Shown here one piece after another: positions 26,713 through 34,899 of a stretch of DNA of 35,654 bases. The notes under the pieces are model-generated. The model did no database searches. It was not told the origin of the DNA and saw only the letters and a list, made by a program, of their open reading frames with translations. The stretch lies in assembly GCA_003210115.1 (NCBI GenBank), contig QCNM01000008.1:1-35654 (forward strand), read 5' to 3'. Source of the stretch: SAR116 cluster bacterium AG-426-A06. GTDB taxonomy: Bacteria > Pseudomonadota > Alphaproteobacteria > Puniceispirillales > Marisalimonadaceae. Each line of letters opens with the position of its first letter. The stretch's first letter is position 1. Both the position numbers and the translations under genes were made by a program.

Positions 26713-27357
26713 TCACTTTAATTTAATTTCACCACGTTCAATTATGAAAGTACGGTCTAACATTTTTTCGTAATGTTTTTCGTTACTTTCTGCAACTAAA
26801 GTAGTAACGCCTTGTTTTTTTAAATTATTTAATATTTCAATAATTCTTTTTGTCAACGCTGGTGCTATACCTTCTGTGGGTTCGTCTAATAATAATAGTT
26901 TCCTACCTACCATAAGAGCTCTTGACAAAGCTATTAATTTTTGCTGTCCACCAGATAAACTTGTTGAAGGCCTATCTTTTAGATCTTTAGCTTCTGGAAT
27001 AATTTTATATATCCATTCAAGTCTTTCATTCCAATCCTCTAAACCGACGGCCCATACAGGTATCATTATATTTTCTTCTGATGACATGGAAGGAATTAAT
27101 CTTCTATCTTCAGGCATATAACCTATTAACATTTGGGCTCTTTTTTCTGAAGGTAGAGTAACTAAATCTTCATTTTCAAAGGCGATCTCTCCAGATTTTG
27201 TTTTAAGAATACCCATAATAGTTTTAAGAAGCGTTGTTTTTCCAGCACCATTTCGTCCAATCAAACCTACCATTTCACCTTGACTTAGGCTAAGAGAGGC
27301 TTTTTTTATAATTCCAACCGGTCCAATATCTACATTAATTTTATTTAGTGACAACAT
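26713..27357 (-). CDS. livF: Branched-chain-amino-acid-type ABC transporter ATP-binding protein LivF
   Basis: An ATPase of 214 aa, about 20 residues shorter than usual LivF. The Walker A is GRNGAGKTT (34-42), followed by YMPEDRRLIPSMSSEENI, the LivF-type stretch after the Q loop. The signature is LSGGQQK and the Walker B is LLLLDEPTEGIAP. At the switch position, where LivF proteins usually have the Gln of VEQN, this one has Ser (VAESN). The protein drives import through LivH/LivM together with LivG. Given the neighbours, the cargo is probably an aromatic or heteroaromatic acid rather than leucine. Confidence 0.92.
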   Translation of the reverse strand: MLSLNKINVDIGPVGIIKKASLSLSQGEMVGLIGRNGAGKTTLLKTIMGILKTKSGEIAFENEDLVTLPSEKRAQMLIGYMPEDRRLIPSMSSEENIMIPVWAVGLEDWNERLEWIYKIIPEAKDLKDRPSTSLSGGQQKLIALSRALMVGRKLLLLDEPTEGIAPALTKRIIEILNNLKKQGVTTLVAESNEKHYEKMLDRTFIIERGEIKLK

Positions 27358-27371
27358 TATAATATCCTAAT

Positions 27372-28118
27372 TTAACCTAAAACATATTGAATGACTTTTT
27401 TATCTTTTAATGCTTGTTTTGGAGGTGCATCGCAAATGATTTGTCCTTGATAAAAAGCCATAACTCTATCAACATACCTTTCAACAATTTCCATATCATG
27501 TTCAACAAAAAGCACAGTTGTCCCACTTTCTTTAAGTGCTGAAATAACAATATCCATTATTCCAAATTTTTCTTCAACCGACACACCAGATGTAGGCTCA
27601 TCTAAAAGTAAAATTTTTGGATTTCCAACAACTGCCATTGCAATATCAAGCAATTTTCTCATTCCCTGAGATAACGTACTAACTACCAAATCTTTTTGCT
27701 TAATTATATTGTATTGCTTTAAAATTTTGTCACATTCTTTTGATAATATATCATCATTTATTGGATCAAGTAACGCTGAGCCACTTTTTTTTGATAATGA
27801 CATGGCAATCATTAAATTTTGCTTAACAGTCATAGACATAAATACTTGACTAACTTGAAATGATCTACATACACCAATATGTGTTGCTTCTCTTGGTTTA
27901 ATTCCGGTTATGTTTTTACCATTAAATTCTATTGAACCACTTGTAGGTTTTAAATATCCTGTGATCATGTTTACAAATACTGTCTTGCCTGCACCATTTG
28001 CACCAATAATACCAATAATTTCACCTTCTTTAACTGATATATTTATATCTTCTGCAGCAATTATTCCTGAGAAAGATTTTTGAAGATTTGTAGTTTTTAA
28101 AATCTCAGTGGTAGCCAT
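27372..28118 (-). CDS. livG: Branched-chain-amino-acid-type ABC transporter ATP-binding protein LivG
   Basis: An ATPase of 248 aa with Walker A GANGAGKTVF, signature LSQGMRKLLDIA, Walker B ILLLDEPTSG and a normal switch histidine (FVEHDM). The LivG-specific region GVCRSFQVSQVFMSMTV follows the first half. The second ATPase LivF starts 14 bases downstream, and LivM ends 1 base upstream. It is part of the LivKHMGF importer that leads into the catabolic genes. Confidence 0.94.
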   Translation of the reverse strand: MATTEILKTTNLQKSFSGIIAAEDINISVKEGEIIGIIGANGAGKTVFVNMITGYLKPTSGSIEFNGKNITGIKPREATHIGVCRSFQVSQVFMSMTVKQNLMIAMSLSKKSGSALLDPINDDILSKECDKILKQYNIIKQKDLVVSTLSQGMRKLLDIAMAVVGNPKILLLDEPTSGVSVEEKFGIMDIVISALKESGTTVLFVEHDMEIVERYVDRVMAFYQGQIICDAPPKQALKDKKVIQYVLG

Positions 28119-28119
28119 T

Positions 28120-29079
28120 TTATTTTTTTTCTTTCTTAAAAGGATTTATTTTTTGAAATAAAGACCATAAGCCACCTGGAAGAAAAAAAATTATTGCTAG
28201 TAATGTTCCTCCAATAATCATTTGCCATGCTTGAGGTGCAAACTCATAAGCATAAGTCCTAATAAATTCAAAAAATATTGCTCCAACAAATGGAGCCAGA
28301 ATATTACCTAAACCAGCCATTATTGTAACAAAAACTAATTCACCAGATACACTCCATAAAACCATAGAGTCAGGATCAACTTGTCCTAGAGCAGCAGCCA
28401 TAAGACCACCAGCGCCTCCTGCTAAACAAGCAGAAATAACATATTTAATGTGAATTGCTTTTTCGACTGAATACCCTAGATATTCGACTCTAATTTCATT
28501 ATCCATAATAGCGGTTGTTAAATGTCCTAAACTTGACCTTAAATATGCATGTGCAAATATTAAAGACAATATAACAACAAATCCTATAAAGTAAAAAAGG
28601 CCAAATCTACCAAGTTCGAACCCAAACATAGTTGAAGGAGAAATCGACATTCCATCTGTTGAACCTAAAAATTCTGCCTTAGCAAGAAGTCCATATAAAA
28701 CCATTGAAAAAGCCAAAGAGAGCATGGCAAAAAATATTTCTCTATATCTTCTTAAAATAAAACCAAGCACAAATCCTAGTAACCCTGCAGCAGCTATTGC
28801 GATTAGAATTCTCAAAAAAACATCCGTTACTCCTAAATATTTTTGCGCAATTGCAACAGCGTATGCGCCAAATCCATAATACAATGCGTGTCCAAAAGAT
28901 ACTAAATTTGTTCTCCACAAGATCATTAATCCAAGAACAGCCAAACCTCTAGACAAACCATACATAAAATTATTTGACATCCATTCTGGTAAAATAAATG
29001 TTCCCAATAAAACAACTATGAAAACAAATCCTATACCAACTTGTATTGTTTGTTCTTTTAAAATACCTTTAAACATCAT
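28120..29079 (-). CDS. livM: Branched-chain-amino-acid-type ABC transporter permease LivM
   Basis: An inner-membrane permease of 319 aa with about 8-10 hydrophobic segments. It has the LivM pattern RTNLVSFGHALYYGFGAYA near residue 55 and a cytoplasmic coupling loop DNEIRVEYLGYSVEKAIHIKY near 192-212 followed by AGGAGGLMAA. It begins with two ATG codons in a row (29079 and 29076). The first overlaps the LivH stop in an ATGA arrangement. It forms the channel with LivH. Confidence 0.94.
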   Translation of the reverse strand: MMFKGILKEQTIQVGIGFVFIVVLLGTFILPEWMSNNFMYGLSRGLAVLGLMILWRTNLVSFGHALYYGFGAYAVAIAQKYLGVTDVFLRILIAIAAAGLLGFVLGFILRRYREIFFAMLSLAFSMVLYGLLAKAEFLGSTDGMSISPSTMFGFELGRFGLFYFIGFVVILSLIFAHAYLRSSLGHLTTAIMDNEIRVEYLGYSVEKAIHIKYVISACLAGGAGGLMAAALGQVDPDSMVLWSVSGELVFVTIMAGLGNILAPFVGAIFFEFIRTYAYEFAPQAWQMIIGGTLLAIIFFLPGGLWSLFQKINPFKKEKK

Positions 29080-29972
29080 ATTTTCCTTGGTTTTGGAGGA
29101 GCAAACAATCCTTCAGGTTTAATTATTAACACTATAGCCATAATAGCATATATAATAAACAACTCTAAGATTGGTGCTTGATGGACGGCAAATGCTCTAA
29201 CTAATCCAACAATTAAAGATCCAATGAGCGCACCTGGAACTGACCCCATCCCCCCAATAACAACAACAGCAAAACTCATAACTACTACATCAATTGCGAA
29301 CCCAGGTGATACAGATATTGTTGGAGCTATATATGCACCGCCTAAAGCTCCAAGCATTCCACCTATAATAAAAGTTATCAAATAAACTTTTGTTACATTT
29401 ATTCCCATAGAAACACTAACTTCTCTATCAAAAATAACTGATTGAAGAACTTTTCCATATTTTGTCTTTTTAAGAAAATACCAACAAATAAAAGCGACAA
29501 TTATTGCAAGTCCAGCAAGTGTAAGAGAATAAACACCTTGAAAAATTCCTCCAACTTCAATGCCACCTAATTCCATAGCAGGGTAATATGGCATAAGAGG
29601 ATCAACGCCAAATACATGTAAAATTAGATCTTCAAGAATCCAAAAAAGTCCAAAAGTTGCAAGTACTATCAAATGAATATCTTCATTATACATTTTTCTT
29701 AAAATAAATTTTTCAATTATATAACCAAAAAAAAGTCCTACAATTATTGCAGATAAGAAAATAGCAAAGTAATATAAAAATGAATTATATTCATTATCTC
29801 CTAAATAAATAATGGAAATTGAAGCTAAATATGCACCCCAAGCAAAAAAACCACCATGAGCTACATTTAATATTTTCATTACACCAAAAGTTATTGTAAG
29901 GCCTAAACTTACAATAAATAAATATGAAGCATAAATTAAGCCGTCTAAAAGAACTGTTATTAAAAATTGCAT
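29076..29972 (-). CDS. livH: Branched-chain-amino-acid-type ABC transporter permease LivH
   Basis: An inner-membrane permease of 298 aa with multiple hydrophobic helices. The family pattern GLTITFGVMKILNVAHGGFF is near residue 24 and the coupling loop REVSVSMGINVTKVY precedes GGMLGALGGAY. The start is 60 bases after the LivK stop. That gap holds a hairpin which may set the ratio of binding protein to membrane parts. Confidence 0.94.
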   Translation of the reverse strand: MQFLITVLLDGLIYASYLFIVSLGLTITFGVMKILNVAHGGFFAWGAYLASISIIYLGDNEYNSFLYYFAIFLSAIIVGLFFGYIIEKFILRKMYNEDIHLIVLATFGLFWILEDLILHVFGVDPLMPYYPAMELGGIEVGGIFQGVYSLTLAGLAIIVAFICWYFLKKTKYGKVLQSVIFDREVSVSMGINVTKVYLITFIIGGMLGALGGAYIAPTISVSPGFAIDVVVMSFAVVVIGGMGSVPGALIGSLIVGLVRAFAVHQAPILELFIIYAIMAIVLIIKPEGLFAPPKPRKI

Positions 29973-29992
29973 TATTTCCTGCTTTGAAAATC

Positions 29993-30018
29993 AGAGGAGA
30001 GTGGCTAAACTCTCCTCT
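29993..30018 (-). terminator. Perfect hairpin between livK and livH (attenuator or mRNA stabiliser)
   Basis: AGAGGAGAG (29993-30001) and CTCTCCTCT (30010-30018) are perfect complements with an 8-base loop. The stem is one of the few GC-containing inverted repeats in this AT-rich window. It lies 14 bases after the livK stop on the transcribed strand and is followed by GATTTTC, a weak T run. Such hairpins after the binding-protein gene commonly cause partial termination or protect the upstream message, giving more binding protein than permease. Confidence 0.7.
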
Positions 30019-30032
30019 AAAATGATGATTTA

Positions 30033-31361
30033 TTAGTTACATTTTCTTCCAGGCATACCAGACTCAACCCATTTTTGAGATATCGCGCCTGCTGGCGGAT
30101 AAATACATGTTGCTGAGTATTTTATAACCTTTTCCATTCCTGGTTCACCTTTTGCTTTATTGTATTTTGTAACACCGTATGCGATAGAGTGAACAGCTTG
30201 ATGGCCATCACCTCTTTTCATTTCAATAGTGTCAGCAAAAGACTCGAATGAAATACCTTTCATTGCAGCAATGACTTGGTCTTGTGTAGGAAATTTTCCT
30301 GCAGCTTTGGCAGCTTTATCCATTCCGATTTTATAAAGCATTACAGCTCTTGCATATTGATAAGAAGGTCCAAGAGGATATGCACCATATCTTTTTTTGT
30401 AAGAATCAATAAACCATTTGTTTAATGGTGTAGTATCATTTCGAACTATTAAACCAACATTACCACGTGTTCCCATTATAACTCCATCAGGAAACTTTTT
30501 GTCGAGAGAATCAACGCCTGAGCCACCTACAGATGACACTAAAATTTTCTTTTGGAAAAAACCTCTTACAAGTGCCTGTAGCATAAATGCTTCAAAGTCA
30601 CCATTCCAAAAACTAGTATGAACTATTTTAGCCTTATCAAGAGATAAAGCAGAGATTTCTGAACCGTACTGACCAGAAAAAAGTTTTGGAAATTGAGGTT
30701 TGCTTGATCCTATAGCACTAGGCATGTACTGAGCCATTCCAAGTTTAAAGAACTTATAAGAATCTTGACCCCATGCATAGTTTTGATTTATTCCAGTATA
30801 CATTTTGTCTGCGGTAGACACTTTACCTTTAAAATATTCGTCAGCAATGTATTTAGCTGCTGCTAGACTGTCACCAACAGCATTACCTTGAGTTCTGAAA
30901 ACATGACTTCTTAGTTTTTCTTCATAAAGTCTTTCAGTTCCACAAGTACTAAAAATTGTAAGCATTTTTACTTCATCAGCTACGGGGCCAATAGCCATAC
31001 AATTTCCTGATGATATATATCCAATCATTGCATCAACATTTTGTTTTTGAACAAAATCTCTAAATAATCCAACTTGTTTTGTTCCACCGCCAGATTCATC
31101 ACTGAATATTGGATTCATAGTTGCGCCAGCAAAACCCTTAGTATTATATGGTGCTGGCATTGTGCCAGAGTTTATAGCGTCAATGACGATTTCAGCACCC
31201 TGTTTAGCTGGAGTTCCAAATGGACCTGCAGCAGGACCTGTTAAAAATGACACCACACCAACTTTTACGGTATCTTTTGCATTTACAGACATAGGTAGAA
31301 CAGAAGCAATTAAACCTGTAATTGCAATTTTACCCAATGTCTTTAAATTTGTTAATTTCAT
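30033..31361 (-). CDS. livK: Periplasmic substrate-binding protein of the Liv-type ABC transporter
   Basis: A type I periplasmic binding protein of 442 aa. The N-terminus has a basic start, a hydrophobic core (IAITGLIASVL) and a signal peptidase I site after VNA at residue 28. No lipobox cysteine is present, so the mature protein is soluble in the periplasm. The mature start DTVKVGVVSFLTGPAAGPFG and the SGGGTKQ and SGNC regions fit the Peripla_BP_6 fold. The protein is longer than leucine-binding proteins (about 370 aa), as is common for homologues that bind aromatic acids, amides or other organics. A strong ribosome site (AGGAGGAG) precedes ATG at 31361. It is the first gene of the long run, followed by a hairpin, and is probably the most highly expressed. 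Confidence 0.92.
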   Translation of the reverse strand: MKLTNLKTLGKIAITGLIASVLPMSVNAKDTVKVGVVSFLTGPAAGPFGTPAKQGAEIVIDAINSGTMPAPYNTKGFAGATMNPIFSDESGGGTKQVGLFRDFVQKQNVDAMIGYISSGNCMAIGPVADEVKMLTIFSTCGTERLYEEKLRSHVFRTQGNAVGDSLAAAKYIADEYFKGKVSTADKMYTGINQNYAWGQDSYKFFKLGMAQYMPSAIGSSKPQFPKLFSGQYGSEISALSLDKAKIVHTSFWNGDFEAFMLQALVRGFFQKKILVSSVGGSGVDSLDKKFPDGVIMGTRGNVGLIVRNDTTPLNKWFIDSYKKRYGAYPLGPSYQYARAVMLYKIGMDKAAKAAGKFPTQDQVIAAMKGISFESFADTIEMKRGDGHQAVHSIAYGVTKYNKAKGEPGMEKVIKYSATCIYPPAGAISQKWVESGMPGRKCN

Positions 31362-31456
31362 TATCTCCTCCTAGTTAAAGACTAATCCTATACTTCAACA
31401 AAACATTTTAATAATCAAGCGCTTCTTTGAATAAAGTTGAATAAATCATAAAAATA
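31362..31456 (-). promoter_or_regulatory. 95-base upstream region of livK, probable promoter of the long catabolic operon
   Basis: This gap separates the BenE-like gene from livK, both on the minus strand. It contains the strong livK ribosome site (AGGAGGAG on the minus strand, near 31365-31373) and an 8-base palindrome AAGCGCTT at 31417-31424 that stands out in AT-rich DNA and could be part of an operator. No convincing -35/-10 pair with standard spacing was found, and no strong terminator for the upstream genes, so read-through is possible. Confidence 0.4.
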
Positions 31457-32605
31457 TTATTTTTCAATAAATTTAGAAACTAAAAAACCAAGTAAAAGTC
31501 CCCAAAATGGGGCACCAATGTTAAATAAGCTAAATTCAGATAATGTTACCAAAAATGTTAATAATGCGCTCAATGCATATTTACTTTTAAAAGAATCAAC
31601 AAAAGATTGTTGTAATACATTTAAAAGCGCAAGTCCTCCAAGGGTTATAATAAATTCTTTTGGCAATTCTTGAAGTAAATTTAAAACAAAAGGAGAATAT
31701 AAACCAAATATTATGCATAAAAATGAAAATATTATTGCAGAAATATATTGATTTTGGGTATTTGGGTTACTTGTTAATATACCAGTTACAGGGCCTGTTA
31801 AACAAGTTGATACAGCACCTAAATAAGCATTAAAAAATGAGCCTAATCCACAATAATATGTAATTTGATTTAAAGGGGGAGTATATTTTTTGTTTTCAAG
31901 TAAGACTATTCCTTGTCCATTTTGAATGAAAATAACTGTTATTATTAATGGAATAGTTAATTCTATTATTGGTTTCAAATTAAATTCAGGCATTGTTAAA
32001 TAAATATTAATCAAACTTATTTCTTTAGTTGAAATATTAATTTTGTGTGTAAAATACATGACTAACAGTCCTGATATCAAACATCCTAAAAGAGGAGGTA
32101 TAGTTTTAATCTTTTTAGATAAAAATAATAAAATGAAAAATGTTAAACTCATTATACTTGCAAGCAACGGGTAAGTGTTTAGAGAATTTATCCAATCAAC
32201 GCAGAAACTCAGAAAAATAGCTGAAACCATTCCCATAACAATCTCTGTAGGTATATTTTTTTTTAAAAAATTAATTATGTTAGTAAAACTAATTACAAAA
32301 AGTAAGAAACTAGATGTTAAGTAAACGCCTACAATTTCATTTAATGAATAATTTTTGAGTGAATAACCAATTAATATAATTCCTGGTATGCTCCACATTA
32401 AAACAAGAGGTTGTTTGTTTTTAAGCGTAAGTATTATGCTAAAAAATCCATTTACAGCAAAGCAACCAAAAAGCCATATAGACACATCTCTTGTGTCAAT
32501 ATTATTTGCAGATGTAATTGAGAGCATAATTGCAACTGGTCCAGAGATAGCAAAAAGAAAAGCAATAAAACTATCAACAAAATTATTTATAATTGAATTG
32601 TTCAT
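31457..32605 (-). CDS. benE: BenE-family benzoate/H+ symporter-like transporter
   Basis: An integral membrane protein of 382 aa with about 11-12 hydrophobic segments. Family marks are AISGPVAIML in the first helix, the MWSIPGIILIG segment, FIQNGQGIVLLE, and the half-site CLTGPVTGILTSNPNTQ. BenE proteins take up benzoate or similar carboxylates by proton symport. Here the partner genes (6-hydroxynicotinate-reductase-like, UPF0280, Mo hydroxylase) suggest a heteroaromatic or related acid. The start lies 12 bases after the UPF0280 stop. The gene symbol reflects the family, not a proven substrate. Confidence 0.88.
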   Translation of the reverse strand: MNNSIINNFVDSFIAFLFAISGPVAIMLSITSANNIDTRDVSIWLFGCFAVNGFFSIILTLKNKQPLVLMWSIPGIILIGYSLKNYSLNEIVGVYLTSSFLLFVISFTNIINFLKKNIPTEIVMGMVSAIFLSFCVDWINSLNTYPLLASIMSLTFFILLFLSKKIKTIPPLLGCLISGLLVMYFTHKINISTKEISLINIYLTMPEFNLKPIIELTIPLIITVIFIQNGQGIVLLENKKYTPPLNQITYYCGLGSFFNAYLGAVSTCLTGPVTGILTSNPNTQNQYISAIIFSFLCIIFGLYSPFVLNLLQELPKEFIITLGGLALLNVLQQSFVDSFKSKYALSALLTFLVTLSEFSLFNIGAPFWGLLLGFLVSKFIEK

Positions 32606-32617
32606 ACCAATTTTATT

Positions 32618-33460
32618 TTAAACCTCTAATAATTTGATTTTTTTATTAAAGTTAATATTAAATTTATGTCCTAAAATTAATATATTGTCTTGAAGGTTAA
32701 TTATAACTGATTTTATTAAATTTTTGCTAATATAATGTTCAGAAATAACTTTCCCCTTTGATATAGCTCGTCTTATTTCATTTTCTGTTAAATTTTCAAC
32801 AGATACAGTTATTAATTTATCATTTAAATCAGTCTCTTCATAAAGATTGTTAGCAGCTGTTTTTTTAACCTTATTTGAATTTTTAAGGTCTATATTATTG
32901 CCGATTATTGTCGCAGCAGCATCTGCTACTGAAGCTTTTTCAGCGATTACTGTAACGCTATCAGCTATTCCCATTGAAAAGCTTCTTCCTTTCCATCCAG
33001 ATGTAGCTATTCCTCCAAAACCAGCAATATCAGAATATTCAATAACACAAACTGTTTTGCCACTAATACTGAAATTAAATTTCTCATTTTTAGAAATGTA
33101 TAAAGAGATGTCTCCACCATTATTTATATAAATTTTGTTTACTTTAAATTTTTCTAAAACTTTCAACAAAAGCAACTCAGATATTGATCCTGCAACTGAT
33201 GCCATCGGTGTAATAAAATTAGGTAAAAATAATTTAGTAGATTCAAACATTGTATTTGCAATATCACTTACGAATTTATTTTTTTGAGAAGTTGGCTTTT
33301 TTAGCGTTTCAATTTCAAGGCTTAAATCTTTTAGAAATTTTGATGAATATTCACAGATAAGATCATAAATTTCTTTTTTTTCTGAAGAAAAGACCTCAGC
33401 TATAATGTTTGTGGGGCCATTTTCAATAAATAATTTGTCATCTTCAATTAATGATTTCAT
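32618..33460 (-). CDS. UPF0280 family protein (ApbE-like fold)
   Basis: A protein of 280 aa matching the UPF0280 pattern: GPTNIIAEV near the start, ITPMASVAGSISE in the first third, INNGGDISLY in the middle, GWKGRSFSMGIADSVTV, and the SVADAAATIIGN segment. UPF0280 proteins share the fold of ApbE, which attaches FMN covalently to proteins, but their own activity is not established. The start overlaps the stop of the 6-hydroxynicotinate-reductase-like gene by one base (TAATG). An assembly or flavin-loading role for that reductase is therefore a good hypothesis. Confidence 0.9.
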   Translation of the reverse strand: MKSLIEDDKLFIENGPTNIIAEVFSSEKKEIYDLICEYSSKFLKDLSLEIETLKKPTSQKNKFVSDIANTMFESTKLFLPNFITPMASVAGSISELLLLKVLEKFKVNKIYINNGGDISLYISKNEKFNFSISGKTVCVIEYSDIAGFGGIATSGWKGRSFSMGIADSVTVIAEKASVADAAATIIGNNIDLKNSNKVKKTAANNLYEETDLNDKLITVSVENLTENEIRRAISKGKVISEHYISKNLIKSVIINLQDNILILGHKFNINFNKKIKLLEV

Positions 33461-34899
33461 TAATCATCTTCTAAAACTTTCTTATCTTTACCGTATTCGC
33501 CACCATTTAAAAAAATATCTTTTATGGTTCTAATGTCATCTACATGTCCGCCAAGATTTTGATAGTTTTCTTTTGTTAATGTGAACTCTAATGGTGCGAC
33601 AATTGCAGGTGTTGGAACATAACCAAATGCGTTTTCAGGCATATCAAGCACATTCACCATAAAAGTAATACCTCCTCCAGGCCATATGTATGGAGAAGCA
33701 CCACCTGAGGTTAGTTCAGTTTTCTTGTTTTGTATTGATTTTGTTAGTTTAACAGGATTTTTTGTAACACCTGATCTTAATGATCCTCCCGCACCTCCAA
33801 CAAATAAAACAGTACATAAAGCTGGTTCACAATTTTCTTCAATTAATTTAACAGTATCTACGAGTTTGTTAGGAAATGGTTGTTTTTGTGGGATGAGTTT
33901 CTCGTCCAATATGTAGTATGAGTATTCTTCACCAGTAGTAGATACCATTAAAAGAGACAATCCTGGTTTTGCACCTTTTTTTTCATTCCAACTTTTTAAT
34001 ATAGTTAGAGGATCTGTGATATCAGTGCCTCCCCATCCTGAGCCAGGGTTAGCAACTTGAAAATATCTTCCTGGAGTGGATCGACGTCCATTAATAGAAA
34101 TTCCAGTACTTTCCCAACCTAACACTTTTCCAGCTTGATGTTCAGAAACAACTGCAGTTATATGATCATCGACTATAACAACTTCATCAACTAAACCTCT
34201 CCATTGAGATGCAAACATTCCAACTGTAGCTGAACCGCAACCTACTCTCATTTTATTTTCTTTAACATCATTGATGATGGGAGGTTTTCCAGCTTGAACA
34301 ATTATTTTTGAACCATTATCTATCGTTAATTCAACTGCCTCTTTATTACAAAGAGTCATTATAACTTCACATGTCATTTTTCCTTCAATTTTGGAGCTGC
34401 CTGTTAAATGATCAACGCCTCCAAGTGACATCATTTGAGATCCGTATTCACTTGTCATAACGTGTCCAACAGATTCACCATTATATCTGACAATGTCTCT
34501 TTCAGATCCAATATGTCTATCCGTATCTACCTTAATTTTTACACCACAATACGAAAATATTGCTTCCGTAACAATTGTCACAAAATCAATATTATCAATT
34601 TTTCTATTAAATATAAATGGTGCAGGCTTATAATCAGGATATGTAGTTCCGGAACCAATAGCAGTAATAAAAATATCTTTATCCGGAATTATCTTTCCAT
34701 CCCAATCTTCATTTAAAAAGGGTTTAATTTTCATTCCATTTTCTATACATTTATTTAAAATTACTAAAGGGTCTAATCTAATGATTTGACCATTTTTATT
34801 TGCATATCTATCACATGCTCCAGATTTTCCTTCAGCTATGTAACACATAACAGGACATGCATCACATCGTATTTTTTCAGGTTTATTATTTTGATCCAT
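33460..34899 (-). CDS. 6-hydroxynicotinate reductase-like iron-sulfur protein
   Basis: A protein of 479 aa. It starts with a four-cysteine Fe-S motif, Cys12, Cys15, Cys19 and Cys29 (RCDACPVMCYIAEGKSGACD). Glycine-rich loops follow: GSGTTYPDY, SLGGVDHLTG, RVGCGSATVG, NPGSGWGGTD and VGGAGGSLRSG. A conserved end PTPAIVAPLEFTLT follows. This layout is that of proteins annotated as 6-hydroxynicotinate reductase after the Eubacterium barkeri enzyme, which reduces the ring of 6-hydroxynicotinate with ferredoxin. The marine homologue's substrate is not known. It follows a Mo hydroxylase large subunit with a 14-base overlap, matching the E. barkeri order of steps (hydroxylate, then reduce), and is coupled to UPF0280. 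Confidence 0.82.
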   Translation of the reverse strand: MDQNNKPEKIRCDACPVMCYIAEGKSGACDRYANKNGQIIRLDPLVILNKCIENGMKIKPFLNEDWDGKIIPDKDIFITAIGSGTTYPDYKPAPFIFNRKIDNIDFVTIVTEAIFSYCGVKIKVDTDRHIGSERDIVRYNGESVGHVMTSEYGSQMMSLGGVDHLTGSSKIEGKMTCEVIMTLCNKEAVELTIDNGSKIIVQAGKPPIINDVKENKMRVGCGSATVGMFASQWRGLVDEVVIVDDHITAVVSEHQAGKVLGWESTGISINGRRSTPGRYFQVANPGSGWGGTDITDPLTILKSWNEKKGAKPGLSLLMVSTTGEEYSYYILDEKLIPQKQPFPNKLVDTVKLIEENCEPALCTVLFVGGAGGSLRSGVTKNPVKLTKSIQNKKTELTSGGASPYIWPGGGITFMVNVLDMPENAFGYVPTPAIVAPLEFTLTKENYQNLGGHVDDIRTIKDIFLNGGEYGKDKKVLEDD

